35,036 nucleotides of DNA from Bacillus sp. AFS098217 (GCF_002551815.1 NZ_NVPR01000056.1:2768-37803); one strand, 5' to 3'; shown: positions 18,095 to 26,164, counted from the stretch's first letter. Notes: generated by a model from the sequence alone, not told the origin. Numbers and translations are program-made.

Positions 18095-18389
18095 TACAGA
18101 ACCACTTAATAACGAACAATTATAATACTTCAGATATTTCTTATTAGTTTTTCTTTTATTTTTCTAAAAAAATTTGCAGGAATTTGGCGTTTTACGTAGA
18201 AATTTATCTGGTAGTTGACAGAAGAGATATAGAATGTCAACTACTAAAGTTTTCCTGTTTCATTATTTGTTAAACTTTTGTAAAATTTAAGTAAGTTAAA
18301 GCATGAAATTTGTCATGTGGAGTACAATGGTAGTAAAGGCCTTCTTTCCTGAATGGGGTCAAAAAAACTAGTAGAGGAGTGGTTTTCTC
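18095..18389. other. Intergenic gap pepV-ytzE with a 10-bp inverted repeat
   Basis: The whole gap between the two starts is about 358 bases. GTAGTTGACA (18211-18220) is perfectly complementary to TGTCAACTAC (18235-18244) across a 14-base centre. Each arm contains TTGACA, one facing each way, but no -10 sits at 16-18 bases from either. A TACAAT at 18323-18328 could be the ytzE -10, with no good -35. No ORF with a ribosome site was found in the gap before ytzE. Confidence 0.5.
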
Positions 18390-18611
18390 TTGAAACCTAC
18401 GACTACTCGTATGCTAACACGCATTAAATCAATTTATATGTACATCAATGAAAATGGTACGGTAACGACGAAAGACCTTGTAGATGAGTTCGGGATCACA
18501 CCGCGAACAATACAACGTGATCTGAATGTGTTGCAGTTTAATGAGCTCGTGTATAGCCCTTGCCGCGGTAAGTGGACAACAACAGGAAAGAAAGTGAGAA
18601 TGACCTCATAA
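18390..18611 (+). CDS. ytzE: YtzE, small DeoR-type helix-turn-helix protein
   Basis: 73 aa from a TTG start 7 nt after GAGGAGTGG. It is almost entirely one winged helix of the DeoR N-terminal type: RIKSIYMYINENGTVTTKDL, then the recognition helix EFGITPRTIQRDLNVLQ. There is no effector-binding domain, so it is less than a third of a typical DeoR regulator. B. subtilis YtzE has the same size and place. It is probably a stand-alone DNA-binding protein; its targets are unknown. The long upstream gap with an inverted repeat may include its operator. Confidence 0.85.
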   Translation: MKPTTTRMLTRIKSIYMYINENGTVTTKDLVDEFGITPRTIQRDLNVLQFNELVYSPCRGKWTTTGKKVRMTS

Positions 18612-18641
18612 CGAAAACAATTATATGTAAGATAAATACAT

Positions 18642-18676
18642 ACCCCTTTCTATCAAATTAGAAAGGGGTTCTTTCT
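18642..18676 (+). terminator. Terminator of ytzE
   Basis: ACCCCTTTCT (18642-18651), loop ATCAAATT, AGAAAGGGGT (18660-18669), then TCTTTCT. It lies in the convergent gap with ytzG and could also stop ytzG transcripts. Confidence 0.75.
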
Positions 18677-18693
18677 ATATTTTGGAATCGGTC

Positions 18694-19428
18694 TCACTCT
18701 TGATTCTCAGTTTGAACTTGATATGTTTTTAGCATTTCAAGCTCTTCATCTGTCAGTTCACGATATTGACCAAGCTCTAATTCATCATCTAACACTAAAG
18801 GTCCCATCTCTGTTCTCTTTAAGTAGACAACTTTTTTCCCTACCGCTTCAAACATACGCTTTACTTGATGGAATTTCCCTTCTGTAATCACAAGTTCAAT
18901 TTCAGAAACATCGTCGCTTTTCAAAATTGTAAGCGCACCTGGCTTCGTTTCATAACCATCGTCTAGAATAACACCTTTTGCAAACTCTTCGACATCTTTT
19001 TCTGTCACAACACCAGCTACATGTGCATAATATTTTTTCGGCACATGCTTTTTCGGAGATAATAACTGATGCGCCAGTTTCCCATCATTTGTTAATAACA
19101 GAAAACCTTCTGTATCAATATCAAGTCTTCCAACTGGAAACGGATCAAAGATTGCATCTTCTAATTCTAATAAATCAACAACCGTTTCATGATTATCATC
19201 TTCCGTTGCTGAGATAACACCTTGTGGTTTATGCATCATTAAATATACAAACTCTTTATATTCAACAATCTCTCCGTGAATCATAACCTCTTGCTCTTCT
19301 ACATTCACATGAAATTTCGCATCTTTCACTGGTGTTCCATCAATTTTCACAACGCCGTCTTTCAATAATTTCTTTACTTCTTTTCTACTTCCGTATCCCA
19401 TATTTGCTAATAACTTATCTAATCTCAT
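18694..19428 (-). CDS. ytzG: YtzG, RsuA-family 16S rRNA pseudouridine synthase
   Basis: 244 aa from the ATG 6 nt after AAGGTG; codons upstream to 19455 lack a ribosome site. The N-terminal S4 RNA-binding domain (MRLDKLLANMGYGSRKEVKKL) is followed by the RsuA/RluB catalytic domain. The motif GRLDIDTEGF is at residues 100-109, with D103 as the catalytic Asp. Further family motifs are MMHKPQGVISA and TEGKFHQVKRMFEAVGKKV. It isomerises a uridine in rRNA, probably in 16S rRNA as RsuA does. It follows murJ in the same direction, with an attenuating hairpin between them. Confidence 0.9.
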   Translation of the reverse strand: MRLDKLLANMGYGSRKEVKKLLKDGVVKIDGTPVKDAKFHVNVEEQEVMIHGEIVEYKEFVYLMMHKPQGVISATEDDNHETVVDLLELEDAIFDPFPVGRLDIDTEGFLLLTNDGKLAHQLLSPKKHVPKKYYAHVAGVVTEKDVEEFAKGVILDDGYETKPGALTILKSDDVSEIELVITEGKFHQVKRMFEAVGKKVVYLKRTEMGPLVLDDELELGQYRELTDEELEMLKTYQVQTENQE

Positions 19429-19454
19429 CTTCTTCACCTTCTTTATATTTATCA

Positions 19455-19485
19455 TAGAAAAGGGGACGTGTTTTACGCCCCTTTC
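19455..19485 (-). terminator. Terminator/attenuator between murJ and ytzG
   Basis: On the minus strand AAAGGGG-CGT, loop, ACG-T-CCCCTTTTC with one bulged base. It overlaps the murJ stop. The U-tract is short, so some read-through into ytzG is likely. Confidence 0.6.
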
Positions 19486-21125
19486 GATTTCACCTTTATT
19501 TTTAATCTACCACCAAGCTTACGTTGAATCTTCGCTAAAGCTTCTCCGCCAAATACTCGTTCTAGTACACCTGTGCGGATTGCTAAATATCCGTAAGTAA
19601 GGCCACCAATACTTGCACAAATTACAACGGTAATAAGCGCTCCAATACGGCCATCAGGCGAAATCAGCAAGGATAGAACTCCTTGTGAAAGTTTTACTAC
19701 AACTACCATTGCAAGTGTTAACACTGCAATTTGGAATGTTCTCTTATATACAACATCGAATGAATAGTGTGCATGTTTTCGAATTTGTTTATTCGTATAC
19801 CAAATAGAAGCTAGGAATCCAACACCTGTTGCTAAAACAGCTCCAATGGTACCGAAGTAACGAATCAAAATAACATTGCCTAAAAACTTCAAAATAACAC
19901 CCATAGCAAGTGCAATAATCGCATGTTTTTGTTGATTAATCCCTTGCAGGATAGCCGCAGTTACTGTAAATAAAGCAAATAATAACGCAACCGGTGCATA
20001 CCACATAAGTACTTGTCCACCTAATGGATCTGCTTCATAAAACGCTGTGTAAATCGGATATGCAAGAATAGAAATACCAACTACCGCAGGTAATGTTAAA
20101 AACATATTTGCTTGGAATGTTTGTGTGATTTGTAGTTTTAAATAACGAAATTGTTTTTCTGTAAACGATTTTGTTATTGCTGGAACAAGCGTTAAACTAA
20201 ATGCTGTCGCAAGCGAAACAGGGATCATAATTAATTTATGCGTCCACATGGTAAAGATACCAAGTGCTCGTTCTGCAATATCACCTTGCCCAATCGCTTG
20301 CATAATTGCGTTAAATGTCAGTGTATCAATTTGTTGATATAAAGGAATTGTTAATCCAATTACAACATAAGGAATTGCATATGCAAATAACTCTTTAAAT
20401 AATTGAACCGTACTTACTGTCGATTCTGGTACAGTTTGTTCAATCAAATATTGATCTAGATGATTTCTGCGTTTTAACCAGTACCAAATTAAAACACCGA
20501 GTGCTCCCACTGCTGAAACAAAAGCAGCAAAAGTTGCTACTCCAACTGCTGTCGCTACCGATCCACCTATTACTTTAATGACGATATAACTACCCGCTAA
20601 TAAAAAGACAATGCGAATAATCTGTTCAATAATTTGCGATACCGTCGTCGGTCCCATTGATTGGTGACCTTGGAAATAACCTCGAATTAAACTTGCTGCT
20701 GGTACAACAATAAGTGCAAAACTTACGAGACGAATAATCATCGTAACTTCCTCGACACTACTGTGTACACTTTGTTTACCAAGCATGGCTTCTGCAAATA
20801 ATGGTGCGGTCATGTAAAGGGCTAAGAAAGAAAGGATTCCCGTTACAATCATCAGAACCATTCCCGAACGGAACATTCTCCGGCTCGTTTTATAATCCCC
20901 AAGCGCATTATATTTGGAAACAAACTTTGAAACAGCAAGTGGTACCCCAGCCGTTGCAATACTTAAAAAGATCGTATATGGAATATATCCATATGTATAG
21001 AGCGTTCCGCCTTCTGTGCCAACTAATGCATGAAACGGAAAGACGTAAATCATGCCTAAGAACTTTACTAAAAATGTTCCTAGCGTCACAATAAGCGTTC
21101 CGCGCAGAAATTTTGAATCGGACAT
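19473..21125 (-). CDS. murJ: MurJ (YtgP), lipid II flippase
   Basis: 550 aa polytopic membrane protein of the MVF/MurJ-SpoVB-like MOP superfamily, about 14 hydrophobic segments along the whole length. The N-terminus FLRGTLIVTLGTFLVKFLGM carries the typical first helix and FLGMIYVFPF. The arginine in SLIRGYFQGHQSMGPT belongs to the conserved central region. B. subtilis YtgP is established as a MurJ lipid II flippase, moving the peptidoglycan precursor across the membrane. The C-terminus is basic (RKLGGRLKIKVKSKG). Start: AGGAGG lies 8 nt before the ATG. It is divergent from ytfP. Confidence 0.9.
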   Translation of the reverse strand: MSDSKFLRGTLIVTLGTFLVKFLGMIYVFPFHALVGTEGGTLYTYGYIPYTIFLSIATAGVPLAVSKFVSKYNALGDYKTSRRMFRSGMVLMIVTGILSFLALYMTAPLFAEAMLGKQSVHSSVEEVTMIIRLVSFALIVVPAASLIRGYFQGHQSMGPTTVSQIIEQIIRIVFLLAGSYIVIKVIGGSVATAVGVATFAAFVSAVGALGVLIWYWLKRRNHLDQYLIEQTVPESTVSTVQLFKELFAYAIPYVVIGLTIPLYQQIDTLTFNAIMQAIGQGDIAERALGIFTMWTHKLIMIPVSLATAFSLTLVPAITKSFTEKQFRYLKLQITQTFQANMFLTLPAVVGISILAYPIYTAFYEADPLGGQVLMWYAPVALLFALFTVTAAILQGINQQKHAIIALAMGVILKFLGNVILIRYFGTIGAVLATGVGFLASIWYTNKQIRKHAHYSFDVVYKRTFQIAVLTLAMVVVVKLSQGVLSLLISPDGRIGALITVVICASIGGLTYGYLAIRTGVLERVFGGEALAKIQRKLGGRLKIKVKSKGA

Positions 21126-21278
21126 AAAATAATCCTCCTACATATATATAACGCTGAACTCTAACTTTTGTATTGTACCACACTTTATGAATGAAACAGT
21201 ACCTCACTGTATTTTTCTTTTCTATGAAAACATGCTATTCTTTTAGGCAGGAAATGTAGAAAATGAGGTCGATATACT

Positions 21279-22547
21279 ATGCATTATGATGTTATTGTCA
21301 TCGGCGGAGGCCCTTCAGGGTTAATGGCCGCAATCGGTGCTGCTGAAGAAGGTGCGCACGTCTTACTTCTTGATAAAGGAAATAAACTAGGACGTAAACT
21401 TGCGATTTCTGGTGGTGGTCGCTGCAATGTAACAAACCGCTTACCACTTGATGAAATTGTCAAACATATACCAGGAAACGGTCGCTTTTTATACAGTGCT
21501 TTTTCCATCTTTAATAATGAAGATATTATTACATTCTTCGAAAACCTTGGCGTAAAACTAAAAGAAGAAGATCACGGGCGCATGTTCCCTGTATCAAATA
21601 AAGCACAATCTGTCGTGGATGCTTTATTAACACGATTACAAGAACTAGGTGTTAAAATACGTACCAATACTCCTGTTGAAACGATAGAATATGAAAATGG
21701 ACAAACGAAAGCCGTTGTTCTCCAAACAGGCGAAGTTTTGGAAACAAATCATGTTGTTATCGCTGTAGGCGGGAAATCTGTTCCTCACACTGGTTCAACT
21801 GGGGACGGTTACGCTTGGGCTGAAAAAGCAGGACATACGATTACAGAACTTTTCCCAACCGAAGTACCCATTACTTCAAATGAACCATTTATTCGTAATC
21901 GTACATTGCAAGGACTTGCTTTACGTGATGTAAACTTAAGCGTATTAAATCCAAAAGGGAAAGTTGTCATTTCTCATAAAATGGATATGCTCTTTACCCA
22001 CTTTGGTATTTCTGGTCCAGCAGCTCTTCGCTGTAGCCAATTCGTCGTAAAAACGATGAAAAAGTTCAAGACAAATACCGTTCAAATGAGCATCGATGCA
22101 CTGCCAGAAGAAAATAGCGAACAAATCTTCCAGGGCATGATGAAACAAATTAAAGAAGATCCAAAAAAAGGAATCAAAAATGTTTTAAAGGGATACGTTC
22201 CTGAGCGTTATTTCTTATTCCTATTAGAAAAGAACGAAATTGATGGTAGTCAGCAAGCTGGACAAGTTTCACACGAAAAAATCCGCGCACTTGTGAAAGA
22301 CTTTAAAGAGTTTACAGTAGCAGTAAACGGCACACAGCCCCTTGACAAAGCGTTCGTTACAGGCGGCGGTGTTTCCGTTAAAGAAATTTATCCGAAAGAA
22401 ATGGCTTCTAAGCTCATGAATGGCTTATACTTCTGCGGAGAAGTTCTTGATATTCACGGCTATACAGGTGGATATAATATTACTTCTGCTCTTGTTACAG
22501 GTCGAATTGCTGGTACAACTGCCGGACAAAATGTGAAGGCACAGTAG
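21279..22547 (+). CDS. ytfP: YtfP, HI0933-family flavoprotein (NAD(P)/FAD-dependent oxidoreductase)
   Basis: 422 aa. The N-terminal dinucleotide fold [20 protein letters not shown] binds [23 protein letters not shown] is the HI0933/BaiN-family signature. [19 protein letters not shown] and the C-terminal [14 protein letters not shown] complete the FAD site. It is soluble and full length. The reaction is not established for YtfP; relatives include flavoproteins that reduce double bonds, such as BaiN in bile-acid metabolism. Start: GAGGTC lies about 9 nt before the ATG. It is a monocistronic unit ended by a strong terminator, divergent from murJ. Confidence 0.88.
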   Translation: MHYDVIVIGGGPSGLMAAIGAAEEGAHVLLLDKGNKLGRKLAISGGGRCNVTNRLPLDEIVKHIPGNGRFLYSAFSIFNNEDIITFFENLGVKLKEEDHGRMFPVSNKAQSVVDALLTRLQELGVKIRTNTPVETIEYENGQTKAVVLQTGEVLETNHVVIAVGGKSVPHTGSTGDGYAWAEKAGHTITELFPTEVPITSNEPFIRNRTLQGLALRDVNLSVLNPKGKVVISHKMDMLFTHFGISGPAALRCSQFVVKTMKKFKTNTVQMSIDALPEENSEQIFQGMMKQIKEDPKKGIKNVLKGYVPERYFLFLLEKNEIDGSQQAGQVSHEKIRALVKDFKEFTVAVNGTQPLDKAFVTGGGVSVKEIYPKEMASKLMNGLYFCGEVLDIHGYTGGYNITSALVTGRIAGTTAGQNVKAQ

Positions 22548-22550
22548 GCA

Positions 22551-22587
22551 AAAAGAAACAGAGAGGAGATTCTCTCTGTTTCTTTTT
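22551..22587 (+). terminator. Terminator of ytfP
   Basis: AAAAGAAACAGAGAG, loop GAGATT, CTCTCTGTTTCTTTTTT. It is a 14-15-bp perfect stem starting 4 bases after the ytfP stop. Confidence 0.9.
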
Positions 22588-22656
22588 TGTTGCTTTATAT
22601 AGCGTAGTACCTTTATATTTTATAATGTTGAATAATTGTAACAAAGGGGAAAACAT

Positions 22657-24102
22657 ATGCGAAAAAAAGTCATGATATCTTTAATGCTAATGACGTTTCT
22701 TTCCGCTGTGGAAGGAACGATTGTTAGTACAGCAATCCCCCGCATAACAAGCGACTTATCTGGTGTCGAACTTGTTAGCTGGGTGTATGCAATCTATATG
22801 CTAGCAACAGCTGTCTCAACTCCGATTTACGGAAAGCTAGCAGATTTATTCGGAAGAAAAAAAATTCTGCTCATTGGTGCAGGTATCTTTTTAATCGGTT
22901 CTGTACTATGCGGAATCGTTACATCGATGGAACAATTAATCGTCTTTCGCGCTCTTCAAGGTATAGGTGCAGGCGCTGTTATGCCAATCACAATGACGAT
23001 TATCGGTGATTTATATAGCGAAGCAAAAGACCGCGCAAAAGCACAAGGCTGGATGAGCGCTGTTTGGGGTGTTTCAGGTGTTGTAGGACCGTTAGTAGGC
23101 GGATTTTTAGTTGACTCTCTTTCTTGGCGCTACATCTTCTTCTTAAACGTTCCATTTGGAATCCTAGCTTGTGTGATGATTGCCACTTCTTATAAAGAGT
23201 CGATCAAACCAGCGAAACACCATATCGATTATCCTGGTGCGATTATCTTCTCACTAAGTACAATCGCTTTACTTTACGCACTCTTAACAGGGAGCAGTAA
23301 GCAAAACTGGGGGGACATTACAATTATTAGCCTCTTAATCTTTGCAGCTGTTTCATTCATTATTTTCTTATTCGTTGAGAAAAAATCTCCGGAACCATTA
23401 ATCCCGTTAACACTTTTCTCAAACCGTACATTATCAACAATAAATGTACTAACGCTTATTGCTGGCGCAATGACCATTAGTATTACAATGTACCTTCCAA
23501 TTTGGAGTCAAGGTGTATTAGGAAAAAATGCTACCGAAGCTGGACTTATTCTCATGCCAGTTCCCGTTATGTGGACATTTGGTGCGATGCTTTCTGGGAA
23601 TTTAGTTGGTAAGTTGCAAACAAAACAAATCATTTTACTTGGAGCTAGCGTTTTATCAATCGCTACCTTCTTACTATCTATATTATCAACTCATTCACCA
23701 GCGTTTCTTATTTATGTTGCAGTCGGACTACTCGGTTTCGGAATGGGACTTATTACACCAATTTATATGATAACCATTCAAGCAGCTGTCCCTGCACATA
23801 CACGCGGAACAGCAGTCGGCTTAAACACATTTATTAATACATTTAGCCAAACATTAGGTGCTGCAGTCTTCGGAACAATCTTTAATACAATGATTCATGC
23901 GCAAGGCATTAAAAACCTTGATCTTGTATCTTCTGGAGGGCACGGTACTAGTGCGAATATAGTAACAGGATCACAAGAGGCACTCGCTACGAGCATACAT
24001 GTAATCTATATGAGCACTTTCGCACTCGCACTGCTTACGTTATTGATCGTATGGTTTGTTTTAAAGCCTTCTCAAAATAAAGCAGAAGCAACTGAACAGT
24101 AA
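22657..24102 (+). CDS. MFS drug-efflux transporter, DHA2 (EmrB/QacA) type
   Basis: 481 aa with about 14 transmembrane segments, the DHA2 topology. Motif A is present as YGKLADLFGRKKILLIG after helix 2, and motif C as WGVSGVVGPLVGGFLVD in helix 5. The first helix contains FLSAVEGTIVSTAIPRI, the D1-like motif of 14-TM exporters. It likely exports cationic or hydrophobic drugs using the proton gradient; the substrate is unknown. Start: AAAGGGG lies 7 nt before the ATG. A TATAAT at 22621-22626 is a possible -10 without a clear -35. No regulator gene adjoins it on the same strand. Confidence 0.88.
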   Translation: MRKKVMISLMLMTFLSAVEGTIVSTAIPRITSDLSGVELVSWVYAIYMLATAVSTPIYGKLADLFGRKKILLIGAGIFLIGSVLCGIVTSMEQLIVFRALQGIGAGAVMPITMTIIGDLYSEAKDRAKAQGWMSAVWGVSGVVGPLVGGFLVDSLSWRYIFFLNVPFGILACVMIATSYKESIKPAKHHIDYPGAIIFSLSTIALLYALLTGSSKQNWGDITIISLLIFAAVSFIIFLFVEKKSPEPLIPLTLFSNRTLSTINVLTLIAGAMTISITMYLPIWSQGVLGKNATEAGLILMPVPVMWTFGAMLSGNLVGKLQTKQIILLGASVLSIATFLLSILSTHSPAFLIYVAVGLLGFGMGLITPIYMITIQAAVPAHTRGTAVGLNTFINTFSQTLGAAVFGTIFNTMIHAQGIKNLDLVSSGGHGTSANIVTGSQEALATSIHVIYMSTFALALLTLLIVWFVLKPSQNKAEATEQ

Positions 24103-24140
24103 AAAAAAGAGGATGATCGTTCATAACGATCATCCTCTTT
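24101..24140. terminator. Bidirectional terminator, MFS gene and ArsR gene
   Basis: AAAGAGGATGATCGTT (24106-24121), loop CAT, AACGATCATCCTCTTT (24125-24140). It has a 16-bp perfect stem with an A-run on the left, so the U-tract is best for the minus-strand transcript. It lies between converging genes. Confidence 0.85.
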
Positions 24141-24196
24141 ACATATATCAACCGCTTCTCATGATATATCGGCGTTTCGACACCATGTAACAATAC

Positions 24197-24520
24197 TTAC
24201 TCTTCATTTTCCACCACATATTTAAGAATGGACAATTTATTATTCCAAAATTTTTCATAATAGGAAAGCCACTGCTGTAATTCAGCTAACGGCTCAGGTT
24301 GCAAACGATACAGCTTTTCTCTCCCAACCTTTCTTCCGCTCACTAACTTTGCTTCTGAAAGAATGTGAAGATGCTTTACTACAGCTGTGCGACTCATCGG
24401 AAAATGATCTGTTATTTTAGAAATCGGTAATTCTTGTTGTGTTAATAACCGGAGTACTTCTCGGCGAGTTGGATCAGCAATCGCTTGAAAAACATCATAT
24501 TTCGCTGCTGATGAGGACAC
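24197..24520 (-). CDS. ArsR-family winged-helix repressor
   Basis: 107 aa from a GTG that starts directly after the TAA of the SRPBCC gene (GAAGGATAA acts as ribosome site). The ArsR/SmtB DNA-binding fold is clear: FQAIADPTRREVLRLLTQQE, then PMSRTAVVKHLHILSEAKLV as the recognition helix, then GREKLYRLQPEPLAELQQW as the wing. No cysteine pairs are present, so it is not a metal sensor of the classical type. Regulators like this are often paired with SRPBCC/AHSA1 genes and may control their own operon. Probable autorepressor; the ligand is unknown. Confidence 0.88.
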   Translation of the reverse strand: MSSSAAKYDVFQAIADPTRREVLRLLTQQELPISKITDHFPMSRTAVVKHLHILSEAKLVSGRKVGREKLYRLQPEPLAELQQWLSYYEKFWNNKLSILKYVVENEE

Positions 24521-24949
24521 TTATCCTTCAACAACCTTTTTCAGTTTTTCATTTACAATTGCTACCCAGCCGCCCGCCATATTATCGCGGATAACAGAAC
24601 TTTTCGCGTTCGCTTTCGTAATAATTGCATCTGGATGTTTCCATCCGCCATGAATAAGAGTAAACTCCGTTTTATCCCCTAAATCTTTTAAAATAAACGA
24701 AACAACCCAGCCATCTGTATCCCATGAAAAAGATATACGATGAGGCTCATCGATTTCTAATACTTTGCATGGTGATGGGCCAAAAGGTGATTGTACATGA
24801 AATTCATGCCCTACTTTTGCTTCAAAGTCATTTGGCATAAACCAAGATGCAATTCCTTCTGCAGTTGATACCGTATTCCACACTTTTTGAATAGGTGCTT
24901 CAAAAATAACGGTTTGTGTAATATCTTGCAATGTATTTTGCTGTTCCAT
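24521..24949 (-). CDS. SRPBCC (AHSA1/START-like) domain protein
   Basis: 142 aa, one SRPBCC helix-grip fold. Typical elements are [28 protein letters not shown] at the start and [17 protein letters not shown] in the middle. The C-terminal helix is [19 protein letters not shown]. Such proteins bind a hydrophobic ligand in a deep cavity; Aha1-like naming reflects fold only. The function is unknown, though pairing with an ArsR repressor suggests a response to a small molecule. Start: AAAGGAG lies 7-8 nt before the ATG. It is the first gene of a two-gene operon with a good SigA promoter. Confidence 0.88.
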   Translation of the reverse strand: MEQQNTLQDITQTVIFEAPIQKVWNTVSTAEGIASWFMPNDFEAKVGHEFHVQSPFGPSPCKVLEIDEPHRISFSWDTDGWVVSFILKDLGDKTEFTLIHGGWKHPDAIITKANAKSSVIRDNMAGGWVAIVNEKLKKVVEG

Positions 24950-24975
24950 ATGATATCTCCTTTATTAGGCATTAA

Positions 24976-25003
24976 AATATAACACCTTTTGGTTTCACGT
25001 CAA
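24976..25003 (-). promoter_or_regulatory. SigA promoter of the SRPBCC-ArsR operon
   Basis: On the minus strand TTGACG, 16-base spacer, TATATT; the -10 lies 27 bases before the SRPBCC ATG. It is a good match at both hexamers. Confidence 0.65.
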
Positions 25004-25022
25004 GACATGCTATTCAATGTCC

Positions 25023-25039
25023 GTTGAGAAATTCTCAAC
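25023..25039. promoter_or_regulatory. 17-bp palindrome upstream of the SRPBCC-ArsR promoter
   Basis: GTTGAGAAATTCTCAAC: 8-base arms around a single central base. It sits about 20 bases upstream of the -35. The sequence TCTCAACATTT recurs at 25033 and 25064 (31 bases apart) and, as CTCAACATTT, at 25305. It is a plausible operator. Confidence 0.45.
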
Positions 25040-25150
25040 ATTTTTTCAACAGGACAAACACACTCTCAACATTTCCTCATAATATACTCACAAAGATACA
25101 TCACATATAGAAACTCCAAACATTATGAAACTCCATCATTTATAATGCGC

Positions 25151-25376
25151 GGAGAGCAACAAAACATACCTCGCTTGCTTTTAGCCTCTCCTCCTTCCCT
25201 CGGGATTAGAAAGCATATCGGTATAAGTGAGATGTGTCTAAGACTCAGAAGAGATATGCCCACAATTTGTATTTAACTATGAGCAGGTAGTCATTTCTCA
25301 CCTCCTCAACATTTTTAGAAACAATGAATTTTGGAGAGAATTCACTACCTGCTCACTCTTTTTCGCTAAAGGTAGT
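25151..25376 (+). promoter_or_regulatory. Structured leader with terminator-like hairpin before the CxxC small protein
   Basis: Three successive helices can form. The first is GGAGAG (25151-25156) with CTCTCC (25186-25191). The second is GCATATC (25213-25219) with GATATGC (25253-25259). The third is GAGCAGGTAGT (25281-25291) with ACTACCTGCTC (25344-25354), extended inside by TTCTC/GAGAA (25295-25299 and 25336-25340). The last helix is followed by ACTCTTTTT. A third copy of GGTAGT at 25371-25376 could compete for ACTACC. A TATAAT at 25141-25146 may be the -10. It fills most of the 467-base gap between the SRPBCC start and the next ORF. It matches no riboswitch class I recognise. Confidence 0.45.
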
Positions 25377-25416
25377 AAGGAAAAATTTTCATAATAAAAT
25401 AAAGGGGATGAAAGAT

Positions 25417-25644
25417 ATGTTCTATTGCATCAATTGTTCTGAAATTCATCATGAGAAAAATGCGAATGATAAAATATTTAAAAACGGTTTTTATATTGAT
25501 CCATTTTTAGGTGAACGTTACCATCTTGGCATGTGTAAAAATTTCCAAAACTATGAAACAGAAGAAATCAGTTTATCTATAAAAGAAAATGAAACACCAC
25601 AATCCATTATGAACGCTTTACCAACCCATGTAATGTCCACTTAA
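25417..25644 (+). CDS. Small CxxC protein (possibly DUF3973 family)
   Basis: 75 aa from the ATG 9 nt after AAAGGGG. The open frame continues upstream to 25324 through the leader hairpin but has no ribosome site there. It begins MFYCINCSEIHHEKN, a CxxC knuckle, and has a later LGMCKNF cysteine and several histidines, which would suit a small zinc site. The middle reads FKNGFYIDPFLGERYHLGMC. I associate this pattern with short Bacillus proteins of the DUF3973 type, but this is from memory. The function is unknown. A long structured leader precedes it and a strong terminator follows. Confidence 0.7.
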   Translation: MFYCINCSEIHHEKNANDKIFKNGFYIDPFLGERYHLGMCKNFQNYETEEISLSIKENETPQSIMNALPTHVMST

Positions 25645-25650
25645 GAGCAT

Positions 25651-25680
25651 AAAAAAGAGCTGGCTCCCCAGCTCTTTTTT
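25651..25680. terminator. Bidirectional terminator, CxxC gene and cse60
   Basis: AAAAAAGAGCTGG, loop CTCC, CCAGCTCTTTTTT. It has a 13-bp symmetric stem with U-tracts in both directions, between converging genes. Confidence 0.93.
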
Positions 25681-25861
25681 ATGTTTTATAGACAATCATC
25701 GCCGAAAAACAATAAATTTGATTTTCATCATCATTGATGGAGACACCAACTTGATACTTAATATCTACAAGCTGTTCATCATTTATCTTCTTTAAGAATG
25801 TATTCACAGCGTCTTCCAAATCTTTTTCATGACTTTCATCAAACATCTTAACGCGAATCAT
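25679..25861 (-). CDS. cse60: Cse60-like sporulation protein
   Basis: 60 aa, the same length as B. subtilis Cse60 (YteV), a small protein expressed in the mother cell under SigE. The sequence MIRVKMFDESHEKDLEDAVN, a central IKYQVGVSINDDE, and the C-terminus CFSAMIVYKT fit the DUF2758/Cse60 family. It is acidic and soluble, with no membrane segment. The role in sporulation is not known. Its ATG comes one base after the stop of the upstream ORF, so both are co-translated from one transcript. A SigE-like promoter precedes the pair. Confidence 0.82.
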   Translation of the reverse strand: MIRVKMFDESHEKDLEDAVNTFLKKINDEQLVDIKYQVGVSINDDENQIYCFSAMIVYKT

Positions 25862-25862
25862 T

Positions 25863-26099
25863 TTAACACCATCCTAGATCGCAGCCCTCCGCCGCTGAAT
25901 TATTGCCACGGTGCGTATCTATGATGCGATAAAACTTGCCATTTTCATATATATATCCGTCTTCTAACACATACTGTTTCTCTTCAGTATAGACATAAAA
26001 CTTCCCTATCATAAATTTACTCGTATATAATTCCAAATAATCTGCTCTAAATTTAGCTACTACTTTATTTGTAATATCAATTTTAATTGTGCGCCCCAC
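25863..26099 (-). CDS. Small hypothetical protein upstream of cse60
   Basis: 78 aa from a GTG start 6 nt after AAGGAGGG. I do not recognise the family. It looks rich in beta strands with many aromatic residues: ADYLELYTSKFMIGKFYVYTEEKQYVL is an example, though only parts are distinctive. The C-terminus GNNSAAEGCDLGWC has two cysteines. It has no signal peptide or membrane helix. It overlaps nothing and is one base from cse60, so it is probably co-transcribed in sporulating cells. The strong ribosome site and tight coupling make it a real gene; the function is unknown. Confidence 0.75.
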   Translation of the reverse strand: MGRTIKIDITNKVVAKFRADYLELYTSKFMIGKFYVYTEEKQYVLEDGYIYENGKFYRIIDTHRGNNSAAEGCDLGWC

Positions 26100-26136
26100 C
26101 TTCTCTCCCTCCTTTAAAAAGAACGGATTTATGTAT

Positions 26137-26164
26137 ATTGTATTAGCGATTTTGCATTTTATGC
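26137..26164 (-). promoter_or_regulatory. SigE-like promoter of the cse60 pair
   Basis: On the minus strand GCATAAAA, 13 bases, then ATACAAT. This resembles the SigE pattern (GKCATATT, about 14, CATACAAT) and lies 38 bases before the GTG start. It fits the known SigE control of cse60. The gap up to the CarD gene (26165-26302) holds nothing else I can identify. Confidence 0.45.

Noticed and set aside
25281-25354. Small mobile element (MITE-like) with 11-bp terminal inverted repeats
   Set aside because: The flanking bases show no target-site duplication, and the trailing T-run and position before a gene fit an attenuator better.
25324-25416. Upstream extension of the CxxC small protein by 31 residues
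   Set aside because: No ribosome site precedes the ATG at 25324, and the extension crosses the 3' arm of the leader hairpin and its T-run. The ATG at 25417 has AAAGGGG at the right distance.
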